A stretch of 64,000 nt of DNA from NCBI GenBank assembly GCA_017414505.1, contig JAFQLQ010000032.1, forward strand, positions 1 through 64,000, given 5' to 3'. The position numbers and the translations under genes are program-made. Shown here piece after piece: positions 52,616-61,476 of this stretch; positions within the stretch are counted from its first letter, which is position 1, and each line of letters begins with the position of its first letter. Source of the stretch: Clostridia bacterium. GTDB taxonomy: Bacteria; Bacillota; Clostridia; UMGS1840; HGM11507. Below the pieces are notes generated by a model, which saw nothing but the letters and a program-made list of their open reading frames with translations, was not told the DNA's origin and ran no database searches.

Positions 52616-53849
52616 AAGGGTAATTTCACCCGGCACCTTAACGGGCAGAACAACTGTACCCTCCTCGAAAAGTGTTGCTCACAGAGCAATAATCTTAGGA
52701 GGGCTTTTGTGCGATAATATACTTATTAAGGATATAGATTTTTCCGAGGATATTTATGCAACTCTGGATGCACTTAAAACTCTTGGTGTTATGTGCGAAA
52801 CAGAGGAACATTCGGTTAAGCTTTCAAAAGAAAAGCTTATAACAAACGGAGAAATTGAAATAAACGCAAGAGAATCGGGTTCAACGTTGAGATTTCTTAT
52901 TCCCGTTGCGGCGGCACTTAACAATAAAACCGTATTCAGCGGTGGCGGCAGACTTCCCGAAAGACCTCTTGATGCATATTTTGAACTGTTTGATAAGCAG
53001 GGAATAAAATATTCCTGTCCGGATGGAAAATATCTTCCGCTTACCATTGAGGGCGGATTCACTTCGGATGTTTTTGAAATAAGAGGCGATACAAGCTCGC
53101 AGTTTATAACAGGTCTGATGCTTGCCTCGGCAACAAGCGGTGAACACGAAATAAAAATAACAACCGACCTTCAGTCTAAGCCCTACGCAGAAATTACAGC
53201 GGATTTAATGAGAAAATTCGGTTGTGATGTTTCGGGCGAATACAAAGTTACGGCATCCAAAGGATGTAATTTGACCGAATATTCCGTTGAAAAGGACTGG
53301 TCGCAGGCGGCTTTTTTCCTTGCAGGAGGAATTATAAACGGCAATGTAACCCTTACGGATATGAATATGGATTCCAAACAGGGCGACAAGGAAATTGTTG
53401 ACATAATTAAGCGTTTCGGCGGCGATATAACAGTAAACGGAACAGAAATAACAGCAAAAAAATCCAAAATCAAAGGTATAGATATAGATGCGTCAGATAT
53501 TCCGGATCTTGTTCCCATAATGTCGGCTCTGGCTTGCTTTGCTGAGGGAACAACGAGGATTTACAATGCTGAAAGACTGAGAATCAAGGAAAGCGACAGA
53601 CTTTCCGCTATGTATGAAGAGCTGACGAAAATCGGTGCAGATATAAAAATGACAAATGACGGACTTATAATAAATGGTGGTAAAAAGCTTCGCGGCGCAT
53701 CTGTTTACGGGCACAATGACCACCGTATTGTAATGTCTATGGCAATTGCGGCAATTGGTACAGAGGGCGATGTGGAAATTTCTGACTGCAATGCAGTAAA
53801 GAAATCCTGGCCCGGTTTTTTCAGCGATTACCAGGAGTTAAGGGGGTAA
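52599..53849 (+). CDS. aroA: 3-phosphoshikimate 1-carboxyvinyltransferase (EPSP synthase)
   Basis: 416 residues. Blocks: VPSSKSVAHRAIILGGLL, NARESGSTLRFLIPVAAA, GGGRLPERPLDAYFELF, GDTSSQFITGLMLAS, RLRIKESDRLSAMYEEL and HNDHRIVMSMAIAAIG. The phosphate-binding S-S-K-S and the R-I-K-E-S-D-R pattern are complete. Two starts are possible: ATG 52599 with GAGGAG four bases before it, or ATG 52608; the first three codons (MKF) are not typical. Part of the aroF-pheA operon. Confidence 0.94.
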   Translation: MKFMDKRVISPGTLTGRTTVPSSKSVAHRAIILGGLLCDNILIKDIDFSEDIYATLDALKTLGVMCETEEHSVKLSKEKLITNGEIEINARESGSTLRFLIPVAAALNNKTVFSGGGRLPERPLDAYFELFDKQGIKYSCPDGKYLPLTIEGGFTSDVFEIRGDTSSQFITGLMLASATSGEHEIKITTDLQSKPYAEITADLMRKFGCDVSGEYKVTASKGCNLTEYSVEKDWSQAAFFLAGGIINGNVTLTDMNMDSKQGDKEIVDIIKRFGGDITVNGTEITAKKSKIKGIDIDASDIPDLVPIMSALACFAEGTTRIYNAERLRIKESDRLSAMYEELTKIGADIKMTNDGLIINGGKKLRGASVYGHNDHRIVMSMAIAAIGTEGDVEISDCNAVKKSWPGFFSDYQELRG

Positions 53850-53853
53850 AATA

Positions 53854-54891
53854 ATGAATATAGAAATATTTGGTGAATCACACGGCCCCTGCATTGGCGG
53901 AGTTATAACAAATTTGCCTGCAGGAATTAAACTGGATTACGAAAAAATACAGATGGATATGGATAAAAGACGTCCGGGCAGAGATAATATTTCAACCTCA
54001 CGAAATGAGGCAGATAAATTTGAAATTATTTCCGGAGTTCTTAATGAAACTACCACCGGTGCACCCCTTACGGTTATTATAAAAAATTCCGATACTCATT
54101 CATCGGATTATTCCAACGTTAAATTTGTTCCTCGCCCTAATCATTCGGATTATGCGGCTTATATTAAATACGGCGGAAACAACGATATACGTGGCGGTGG
54201 ACATTTTTCAGGCCGTCTTACTGCGCCTCTTGTTTGCATAGGCGCTGTTTGCAAGCAGATACTTGAGAAAAAAAATATAACAGTAAAAGCGCATATATAT
54301 AATGTAGGAAATGTTTACGATACACCTATGGGAATGGAAATTCCGGAAGTTAAGGAAGATTTTCCTGTTATAAATCCCGAAAAAGAAGCGGAAATAAAGG
54401 AAGTTATTTTAGATGCTAAAAACAATCTTGATTCTGTTGGCGGTTCGGTAGAATGCGGAGTTTTCGGACTTGAAGCCGGATACGGCGGTCCATTCTTAGA
54501 CGGACTTGAGGGTGAAATAGCAAGAATGCTTTTTGGCATTTCGGGCGTAAAAGGTGTTGATTTTGGTTTGGGATTTGATTTTGCAAAATCCAGAGGAAGC
54601 GAAGTTAACGACGGTTTTACCGTTAAGAACGGCAAAGTGGAAACGCTTACAAATAACTGCGGCGGAATACTGGGCGGAATTTCAAGCGGAATGCCAATAG
54701 TTGCAAAGGCAGCATTTAAACCAACACCGTCAATTGCCATAAAACAGAACTCCGTTGATCTTACAACAATGACCGATGCAGAGCTTGAAATTCACGGCAG
54801 ACACGATCCCTGCATTGCAGTTCGTGCTGTGCCCGTAGTAGAAGCTGTTATGGCAATTGCAGTTACAAAAATTATTTATAGCGGGAGATAA
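53854..54891 (+). CDS. aroC: chorismate synthase
   Basis: 345 residues. GESHGPCIGGVI, RRPGRDNISTSRNEADKFEI, PNHSDYAAYIKYGGNNDIRG, GRLTAPLV and GRHDPCIAVRAVPVVEAVMA give a clear match. Makes chorismate from EPSP with reduced FMN. Begins 4 bp after aroA. The operon lacks aroD, aroE and aroK, which must lie elsewhere. Confidence 0.95.
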   Translation: MNIEIFGESHGPCIGGVITNLPAGIKLDYEKIQMDMDKRRPGRDNISTSRNEADKFEIISGVLNETTTGAPLTVIIKNSDTHSSDYSNVKFVPRPNHSDYAAYIKYGGNNDIRGGGHFSGRLTAPLVCIGAVCKQILEKKNITVKAHIYNVGNVYDTPMGMEIPEVKEDFPVINPEKEAEIKEVILDAKNNLDSVGGSVECGVFGLEAGYGGPFLDGLEGEIARMLFGISGVKGVDFGLGFDFAKSRGSEVNDGFTVKNGKVETLTNNCGGILGGISSGMPIVAKAAFKPTPSIAIKQNSVDLTTMTDAELEIHGRHDPCIAVRAVPVVEAVMAIAVTKIIYSGR

Positions 54892-54893
54892 TT

Positions 54894-56015
54894 ATGAGAG
54901 CTTTATCTGAAATTCGTGTTGATATAGATGCAACAGACAGTGCTTTAAAAGAGTTGTTTTTAAAACGAATGGAGCTTGTTGATCAGGTTGCAGAATATAA
55001 AAGAGAAAATATGTCACCTGTGCGTCATAAGGAAAGAGAAGCGCAGATAATAAAAAAACGCACCGAGGGCGAAGAAAAATTTGTTCCTCAGATTGCAGAG
55101 TTTTTTGAGCAGATGATTGAAATAAGCTGCGATTATCAGGAAGGTGTTCTCGGCATAAAAGGCGAAGCGTTCAAATATACTCCTATGACAGAAAAAGAAT
55201 TTCAAAACGGAGTAAAAAAAGTTTGTCATCAGGGGATTAAGGGCTCATATTCTTATGAACAGTCAGTTAAATATTTTAAGGATGCTGAAATTATGAGTGT
55301 TCACGCCTTTGAAGATGTTTTCAAGGCCGTTTCCGAGGGGGAAGCCGATTGCGGTGTTGTTCCCATTGAAAATATTACAGAAGGCAGTGTTACTCAGGTT
55401 TTTGATTTGCTTAATAAATATGAGGTTTATATTGCTCACAGCGAGTGCTTGGAGATTGTTCACTGCCTGCTTGGAAGCGGAACTTTAGAGGACATCGGAG
55501 CTGTTTCAAGCCATCCGCAGGGACTTAGTCAGTGCAGTGATTTCATTTATAAAAACAAATATAAAACGGTTCAGAGCCTCAATACCGCAGTTGCCGCAAG
55601 AGATGTTGCAAAAATGGGTATGAAGGGTGTTGGCGCAATCTGTTCTGAAATAAACGCAGAGCTTTACGGTCTTAACGTGCTTGCAAGAAATATTGCCAAC
55701 AGAAACGACAACAAAACAAGATTTATTTTTATAACAAAAAATCCGGTTATTCTGGAAAATGCAAATAACATAAGTTTATCCTTCAAGCTTAAAAACACCT
55801 CGGGAACACTCAGCAAGGTGCTTAACAATTTTTCAAAGCACGGCTACAATTTAACCAAAATTGAATCCCGCCCGATTATGGGAAAAGAATGGGAATATTT
55901 ATTTTATATTGACATTGACGCAAATTTAGGAGATAATAGAACCGCTGAGTATTTTTCATCAATAGGTTATCTCTTTGATGAATACCGTATTTTAGGCAAT
56001 TATAAAAAGGATTGA
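54894..56015 (+). CDS. pheA: bifunctional chorismate mutase/prephenate dehydratase (P-protein)
   Basis: 373 residues. Chorismate mutase AroQ fold at 1-85 (LSEIRVDIDATDSALKELFLK...PVRHKEREAQIIKK); prephenate dehydratase at about 108-285 (HQGIKGSYSYEQSVKYF, GVVPIENITEGSVTQVFDLL, NKTRFIFITKNP); ACT domain at about 290-370 with LKNTSGTLSKVL and the ESRP Phe-binding motif. So the enzyme itself should be inhibited by Phe, in addition to attenuation of the operon. Confidence 0.95.
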   Translation: MRALSEIRVDIDATDSALKELFLKRMELVDQVAEYKRENMSPVRHKEREAQIIKKRTEGEEKFVPQIAEFFEQMIEISCDYQEGVLGIKGEAFKYTPMTEKEFQNGVKKVCHQGIKGSYSYEQSVKYFKDAEIMSVHAFEDVFKAVSEGEADCGVVPIENITEGSVTQVFDLLNKYEVYIAHSECLEIVHCLLGSGTLEDIGAVSSHPQGLSQCSDFIYKNKYKTVQSLNTAVAARDVAKMGMKGVGAICSEINAELYGLNVLARNIANRNDNKTRFIFITKNPVILENANNISLSFKLKNTSGTLSKVLNNFSKHGYNLTKIESRPIMGKEWEYLFYIDIDANLGDNRTAEYFSSIGYLFDEYRILGNYKKD

Positions 56016-56020
56016 TATTT

Positions 56021-57454
56021 ATGGAAAGAAAAAGCGGAGTTTTAATGCACGTTTCATCACTTTTTGGCGACTATTCGTCAGGAAGCTTTGGTGAAGAAGC
56101 GAAATATTTTATTGATAAGATTAAAGAAATGGGCTTTTCCTACTGGCAGGTTTTGCCCTTTTGTCTTGTTGACGAATGCAATTCACCTTACAAATCATAT
56201 TCTTCATTTGGAGGGAATCCATATTTTGTGGATTTGAAAACACTTCACAAAAAAGGACTTTTAACCACCGAAGAGCTTGATGCACAAAAACAGCAAACAC
56301 CGTACAGTACGGAGTTTGTGCGTCTTTATCACACCCGTCTTGATGTTCTTATGAACGCATCAAAAAGGGTTACTGATAAATCCGGAATTGAAAATTTTAT
56401 AAAAAACAACAGTTATCTTGAAAATTTCTGCCGTTTTATGGCTCTTAAAAAATCCAATGGCGAAAAGCCTTGGTTTGAATGGGAAACTGACAATGTTGAC
56501 GAAAATTATCTTTTTATGTGGAAATTCATTCAGTATGAATTTTTCAATGAGTGGGCAGAAATCAAGAAATACGCCAATGAAAAGGGTGTAAAAATAATAG
56601 GGGATATTCCTATTTATGTTTCTCTGGACAGTGCTGATGTATGGAGCAACAAGGAACTGTTTTTGCTTGATGAAAAGAATGTTCCTCTTGCTGTTGCAGG
56701 TGTTCCGCCCGATTATTTCTGTGAGGACGGTCAGCTTTGGGGCAATCCTCTTTATGACTGGGAAAAGATGGAAAGCGACGGCTTTAAATGGTGGTGCGAC
56801 CGTCTTTCTCATATGCTTACTATGTTTGACGGTGTGCGTATTGACCATTTCAGAGGAATAGAATCCTACTGGAGCGTACCGCAGGGTGCAAAAACTGCAA
56901 AAGAAGGTAAATGGAACAAAGGTCCCGGTATGAAGCTTATTTCAAAATTAAAGGAAACCGCAGGGGATAAGCTTATTATTGCAGAGGATCTTGGAGACAT
57001 AACTTACGAGGTTGAAAAGCTTGTGGAGGACAGCGGATTCCCGGGAATGAAGGTATTTCAGTTCGGATTTCTTGATTACGGTGATAATCCGCATATGCCG
57101 CACAACTATAAAAACAATTGTGTTGCCTACACCGGCACTCACGATAACAATACATTGCTTGGCTATTTGTGGGAGCTTGATTCCGGGTTGAAAAAGGAAA
57201 TGCTTCGTTACTGCGGATTTTACGATGAAAACTGGGAAGCAGGTATGTATTCAATTATAAGAACAATTTTCCAAAGCCATGCAGGGCTTGTTATTATGCC
57301 TGTCCAGGATTTGCTTGGATACGGCTCGGATACCCGTCTTAACATTCCGGGAAAAGCCGATGGAAACTGGCAATACCGCGTAACAAGAGAACAGCTTGAC
57401 AATATAGATAAAAATAAATTTTATGAACTTAATAAACTTTACAAAAGATTATAG
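56021..57454 (+). CDS. malQ: 4-alpha-glucanotransferase (amylomaltase, GH77)
   Basis: 477 residues. GH77 blocks: GVLMHVSSLFGDYSSGSFG, FWQVLP-like SYWQVLPFCLVDE, IIGDIPIYVSLDSADVW, GVPPDYFCEDGQLWGNPLY, RIDHFRGIESYW (nucleophile Asp), IIAEDLGDIT (acid/base Glu) and AYTGTHDNNT. Transfers maltooligosaccharide units in glycogen or maltodextrin use. It begins next to the pheA stop, yet its function is unrelated, so it may just share the transcript. ATG 56021 with AAGGA nine bases upstream; a TTG nine bases before overlaps that site. Confidence 0.94.
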   Translation: MERKSGVLMHVSSLFGDYSSGSFGEEAKYFIDKIKEMGFSYWQVLPFCLVDECNSPYKSYSSFGGNPYFVDLKTLHKKGLLTTEELDAQKQQTPYSTEFVRLYHTRLDVLMNASKRVTDKSGIENFIKNNSYLENFCRFMALKKSNGEKPWFEWETDNVDENYLFMWKFIQYEFFNEWAEIKKYANEKGVKIIGDIPIYVSLDSADVWSNKELFLLDEKNVPLAVAGVPPDYFCEDGQLWGNPLYDWEKMESDGFKWWCDRLSHMLTMFDGVRIDHFRGIESYWSVPQGAKTAKEGKWNKGPGMKLISKLKETAGDKLIIAEDLGDITYEVEKLVEDSGFPGMKVFQFGFLDYGDNPHMPHNYKNNCVAYTGTHDNNTLLGYLWELDSGLKKEMLRYCGFYDENWEAGMYSIIRTIFQSHAGLVIMPVQDLLGYGSDTRLNIPGKADGNWQYRVTREQLDNIDKNKFYELNKLYKRL

Positions 57455-57466
57455 GAGATAAGAAAA

Positions 57467-58696
57467 ATGAAGAAAAAACTGATTTGCCTGATGTTGATTT
57501 TAATTTTAGTATTTCAGACATCTGTTATGGCGGCGCCATATGATGTTCAGCGCCACTGGACGGGTTCTGCCGTTAATACACTTATTTATCACGGCGTTAT
57601 AAACGGTTATCCCGACGGAAGATTCAAACCGGACAGAACAATAACAAGAGAAGAGGTTGCTGTAATTCTGTTTAAGCTGATGACAAAGGTGCATTATCCC
57701 GCTGAGGATGCAGGACAGTACGCAAATCAGCAGATTTTCTGGGATGTATCGCCGGACAGATGGTCTGCTATGGCAATAAATTATTTTGGTGCTAATATGG
57801 TGCTGAACGGTTATGAAGACGGAAGCTTCAGACCGCGCAATGTTGTAACCCGTGAAGAACTGGCATCAATGATTTATCAGTACACAAAACGTTTTCACCC
57901 TGTTTCTTCGGATATGTGGGCGAATTTTTCTGATATAAACGAAAGCTTTGCCTACGAGGCAATAAGATTCTTATGCAGTGCAAATATCTGTTACGGTTAT
58001 CCGGATGGAACCTTCCGCCCGGAAGCTCAGACATTAAGAGGGGAAGCCGCTGTTATATTTACTGCGCTTTCCGGCTATGCGCAAATCCCGGTTGTTAATT
58101 ATCTGCCTTCATACAATGTTATAGATGTTCCTTATATAAGTCAGCTTTCTCCGGTTTATGCGGTTGTTGGCTGTGAGCCCACATCTCTTCTTATGGGACT
58201 AAAAGGAAAGGGCTATGCCCAGGGAACAACATTGAGAGAATTTCTTGATAATATGCCGAAAACCACCTCAAATCCTGCCAAAGGCTTTGTAGGTTCGCCG
58301 TATGTTGCGGATACAACCAAGAAAACAAGAACCACAATTTATCCTCCAATTCTTGCGGAATATGCTTCCAATTACGGAAGAGTTTCTGATTTTTCAGGAA
58401 GCTCCACCCATGAACTGCAATCTGAAATTTTAAATGGAAATCCCGTTGTTATTTATGCAACTATGCGTTGGGAAACACCATTTTACAGACAATATAATAT
58501 AGAAGGGCAGACACAGACTCTGCTTAGCAACAACCATGCGGTTCTTGTTTGCGGATATGATGAAAGCACAAATTCCTATTATATTGCCGATCCATATAAT
58601 GATAAGGATACAAGTAAAGAATACCGTTACTGGATTTCCGGCGATGTTTTAGAGCCTATTTATGAGGAAAGAAAACACGCAATTACAGTTGAATAA
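57467..58696 (+). CDS. SLH-anchored C39-like cysteine peptidase
   Basis: 409 residues: signal peptide at 1-22, three SLH domains (about 28-205; YPDGRFKPDRTITREE, YEDGSFRPRNVVTREE, YPDGTFRPEAQTLRGE), then a Peptidase_C39_2-type domain (about 220-400) with YISQLSPVYAVVGCEPTSLL (Gln and catalytic Cys), NNHAVLVCGYD (His) and YYIADPYNDK (Asp). The likely role is a wall-bound peptidase or amidase at the S-layer. The SLH domains lie at the N-terminus, so the enzyme faces outward. RBS GGAGATAAG. Confidence 0.9.
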   Translation: MKKKLICLMLILILVFQTSVMAAPYDVQRHWTGSAVNTLIYHGVINGYPDGRFKPDRTITREEVAVILFKLMTKVHYPAEDAGQYANQQIFWDVSPDRWSAMAINYFGANMVLNGYEDGSFRPRNVVTREELASMIYQYTKRFHPVSSDMWANFSDINESFAYEAIRFLCSANICYGYPDGTFRPEAQTLRGEAAVIFTALSGYAQIPVVNYLPSYNVIDVPYISQLSPVYAVVGCEPTSLLMGLKGKGYAQGTTLREFLDNMPKTTSNPAKGFVGSPYVADTTKKTRTTIYPPILAEYASNYGRVSDFSGSSTHELQSEILNGNPVVIYATMRWETPFYRQYNIEGQTQTLLSNNHAVLVCGYDESTNSYYIADPYNDKDTSKEYRYWISGDVLEPIYEERKHAITVE

Positions 58697-58700
58697 TTTA

Positions 58701-58728
58701 AAAAGTGGCTTATAAAGTCACTTTTTTT
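58701..58728 (+). terminator. terminator of the SLH-C39 gene
   Basis: AAAAGTGGCTT / AAGTCACTTTT with a 3-nt loop and one G-T pair, then a T-run. Confidence 0.8.
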
Positions 58729-58793
58729 ATTTATTTGTGTAAAAATCATAAGAAATATTGTTTATTTTTTTCTGAATATACTTTAAAATTTAC

Positions 58794-58821
58794 TTGCAAT
58801 TTATCTAAAATATGTTATAAT
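58794..58821 (+). promoter_or_regulatory. promoter of the capsule kinase module
   Basis: -35 TTGCAA, 16 bp, -10 TATAAT, 58 bp before the start. Confidence 0.6.
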
Positions 58822-58879
58822 AAAATATATGTAATTATTTTATGATAGGATATTTATACATTAAGAGGAGGAAATTCCA

Positions 58880-59620
58880 TTGAACGTCAATGCACAACAG
58901 CAACAACTTTTGCAGGAACAGCAAAAACAGGTAAACCTTTCTCAGCTTATTGATATTATAATAAGAAGATGGTGGATTGTTATAGTGGCTATTGTTGCCG
59001 CTGCTGCTCTTACATACGGTGTAAGCGAATTTTTTATTGAACCTACATATATTTCAAAAGGTTCTCTTTACGTTAATACATCGAGCGAAACAAATCAGAC
59101 TCTCGGTATGATAAACAACAGCGAAATTATGACCGCTACACGTCTTGTTACAACTTATATCGAAATTCTTAAAAGTGATACTTTCCTTAAAAAGGTTGCC
59201 GCAGAATCCGGTCTGGATTACGATGCCAGCGCATTAGGAAAGCTGATTGAATTCACATCTGCAAACGAAACCGAAATTCTTGTGGTTGAGGTAAGCTGTC
59301 ACTCCAAGAGAGAAGCTACAATTATTGCTCAGACTATTCTTAACAACGCTGAAGCTGAGCTTGTTAGAATTGTAAAAGCCGGAAGTGTTGAAATTATAGA
59401 TAATGCAAGTTCTCCGTCAACTCCGTCTTCTCCCAATGTTAAGCTTAATACTTTAATAGGTATTCTTGCAGGTATGGCTCTTGGTGTTCTTATTATCTTT
59501 ATGCTTGAGCTTATGGATGTAAGAGTAAGAAGCGAAGAAGAGCTTGGTTATAAATATAATCTTCCCGTACTGGGAGTTATTCCTAATCTTAAGGAGGGTG
59601 CTATAGCAGATGAAAGATAA
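58880..59620 (+). CDS. Wzz/YveK-type polysaccharide co-polymerase
   Basis: 246 residues starting at TTG (AGGAGG eight bases upstream). Gln-rich start, then VNLSQLIDIIIRRWWIVIVA as first membrane segment (about 30-52), an extracellular domain with the family pattern YISKGSLYVNT, and a second segment (about 194-215) after NASSPSTPSSPNVKLN. The cytoplasmic tail (EELGYKYNLPVLGVIPNLKEG) is the usual contact for the BY-kinase encoded next. Controls chain length or export of capsule or exopolysaccharide. Confidence 0.9.
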   Translation: MNVNAQQQQLLQEQQKQVNLSQLIDIIIRRWWIVIVAIVAAAALTYGVSEFFIEPTYISKGSLYVNTSSETNQTLGMINNSEIMTATRLVTTYIEILKSDTFLKKVAAESGLDYDASALGKLIEFTSANETEILVVEVSCHSKREATIIAQTILNNAEAELVRIVKAGSVEIIDNASSPSTPSSPNVKLNTLIGILAGMALGVLIIFMLELMDVRVRSEEELGYKYNLPVLGVIPNLKEGAIADER

Positions 59621-60731
59621 CAACGAAAAAAATACACCCAATAAAAATGCAGTTGAAACAAAAAACACCAATACTCCCAAGGAAAATGCAAAAAATGATA
59701 AAAAGCCGCCTGTAGCCGAAAATAAAGAAAAAAAGGTTGAGGCAAAAGAAAATACAGAAAATACTCCGGATACCGAAACAACGAATACACAGACTGCTGC
59801 TGAAGCAAAGCAGTCAAGACGCCGTGAAAGAGAAAAACCCATTATCGTAAGTAAGGGTGCAGGCTGGAGTGTTCGAGAAGCATATAAAACCGCGAGAACA
59901 AATATAATGTTTGCTCTTGCAGGTGAAGAAGGCTGTAAAAAAATTATTATTACAAGTCCTACTCCCGGTGAAGGTAAAACCACAACCGTTCTTAACGTTG
60001 CAATTACCTTTGCACAGACAGGTGCAAGAGTACTTGTTATGGACAGTGACTTGAGAAAACCCAAGGTTCACAAGTATCTTAATATAGAAAATGAAAAAGG
60101 TCTTACCAATGTTCTTGGTGGATTTGAAAAACTTGAGGATTGTCTTCAGAAAACAGAATACGGAATTGACTGCTTAACTTCCGGTCAGATTCCGCCCAAC
60201 CCTGCGGAGCTTCTTGCTTCCAAAAAGATGCAGAGTACTCTAAACGAGCTTGGTGAGCTTTACGACTATATTTTTATGGATTCACCTCCTATAAATGTCG
60301 TTTCCGAGGCATCTTTGGTTGCTAAGTATATGACAGGTGTTGTTCTGGTTGCAAGATACAAATATTCACTTCATAATATGATAGAAAAAGCGCTTAACAC
60401 TCTGGAATTTGCCGATGCAAAGGTTCTTGGATTTATATTTAACGATGTTGAGCCTACAAGATATTCCTACACCACAGGATATAAATACAATTACCGTGGA
60501 AGCCCCTCATATGGATACAGCTATGGATATGGCTACGGTTACGGTTATGGTTATGGCTACGGCTATGAATACCGCACAAGAGCTGAAGAAGCAAGAGACA
60601 AGCAAGCTGCCGGAAAAGATGAAACAACAGATAACCAGAATTCTGAGGATATTAAAATCATCGGAATTGATGATGCAGAAAAGAAAATAGAAAAGAAAAA
60701 ATTATTTAAGAGTCTGTTTGGACGTAAATAA
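59610..60731 (+). CDS. bacterial tyrosine kinase (CpsD/YwqD type) with Gly-Tyr tail
   Basis: 373 residues. A low-complexity charged N-terminal extension (about 1-70) precedes the kinase. Walker A TSPTPGEGKTTTVLN, Walker A' VLVMDSDLRKPK, and Walker B YDYIFMDSPPINVVS. The tail holds the autophosphorylated Tyr cluster, here an extreme one: about 16 Tyr in 36 residues including a run of seven Gly-Tyr pairs. Overlaps the co-polymerase gene by 11 bp. Works with it and with the PHP phosphatase that follows. Confidence 0.92.
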   Translation: MKDNNEKNTPNKNAVETKNTNTPKENAKNDKKPPVAENKEKKVEAKENTENTPDTETTNTQTAAEAKQSRRREREKPIIVSKGAGWSVREAYKTARTNIMFALAGEEGCKKIIITSPTPGEGKTTTVLNVAITFAQTGARVLVMDSDLRKPKVHKYLNIENEKGLTNVLGGFEKLEDCLQKTEYGIDCLTSGQIPPNPAELLASKKMQSTLNELGELYDYIFMDSPPINVVSEASLVAKYMTGVVLVARYKYSLHNMIEKALNTLEFADAKVLGFIFNDVEPTRYSYTTGYKYNYRGSPSYGYSYGYGYGYGYGYGYGYEYRTRAEEARDKQAAGKDETTDNQNSEDIKIIGIDDAEKKIEKKKLFKSLFGRK

Positions 60732-60746
60732 TTACAGGTGAAATAG

Positions 60747-61463
60747 ATGATTGATATTCATTCTCATGTTCTGTATGGCATTGATGATGGTGCAGGAAGT
60801 ATTGAAGAATCTATAGAAATTCTTAAAAAATCTTACGAAATAGGCGTAAAAACTATGGTTGCAACACCTCATTTCTACGGAGAAAATACTTCTGTTACCA
60901 GATTTCTCGAAAAAAGAAAAAGAAGCTACGAATCCATAATGGAAAAAGCTCTTAAAGAAAATATCAAAATTCCTAAAATTGTTCTCGGTGCTGAGGTTAA
61001 TATAAATAACCACACCGCACATATTCGTAATGTTGAAAGGCTTTGCATAGGCGATACAAGATATATTCTTCTTGAAATGCCATATGTAATGGGCGGTCAG
61101 TGGGTGTTTGACCATATATTTAAAATAAGGTCAAAATATCATTTAAGACCGATAATTGCCCATGTGGAAAGATATATGCCGGTAACATTTTCCGGTTTTG
61201 GAAAAATAAGTCCGCTTATGGATATGGATGTTGCGTTTCAGATAAATGCGGATTCGTTGCTTAAATACGGAACTTCTAAGTGTATTAAAAAGCTTGTAAA
61301 AAAAGGCTGCACAATGTGTTTAGGTTCTGATGCGCATAATACGGATTCCCGTCCTACAAGGATTGCCGAAGCGAAAAAAATTATATGCAACAAATTCGGT
61401 GAAAATTTATTTTACGAAATGCAGGAAAATGCAGAACTGATATTGCATGATGATTATTTATAA
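60747..61463 (+). CDS. PHP-family tyrosine-protein phosphatase (CpsB/YwqE type)
   Basis: 238 residues. PHP metal motifs MIDIHSHVLYGIDDG, MVATPHFY, VLGAEVNI, IAHVERY and LGSDAHNTDSRP are complete. Removes phosphate from the BY-kinase Tyr cluster. The order co-polymerase, kinase, phosphatase matches the start of capsule operons, but the glycosyltransferases are not here. Confidence 0.93.
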   Translation: MIDIHSHVLYGIDDGAGSIEESIEILKKSYEIGVKTMVATPHFYGENTSVTRFLEKRKRSYESIMEKALKENIKIPKIVLGAEVNINNHTAHIRNVERLCIGDTRYILLEMPYVMGGQWVFDHIFKIRSKYHLRPIIAHVERYMPVTFSGFGKISPLMDMDVAFQINADSLLKYGTSKCIKKLVKKGCTMCLGSDAHNTDSRPTRIAEAKKIICNKFGENLFYEMQENAELILHDDYL

Positions 61464-61476
61464 ACCCGGAGGTAAT

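Noticed and set aside
59453-60064. 203-codon minus-strand open frame
   Set aside because: It is opposite the low-complexity start of the BY-kinase; hydrophobic runs reflect the Lys/Asn-rich codons of the true strand.
60500-60575. Simple hexanucleotide repeat with phase variation
   Set aside because: Codons for Gly-Tyr are mixed, so the DNA is not a pure repeat; kept only as a low-interest length-variation idea.
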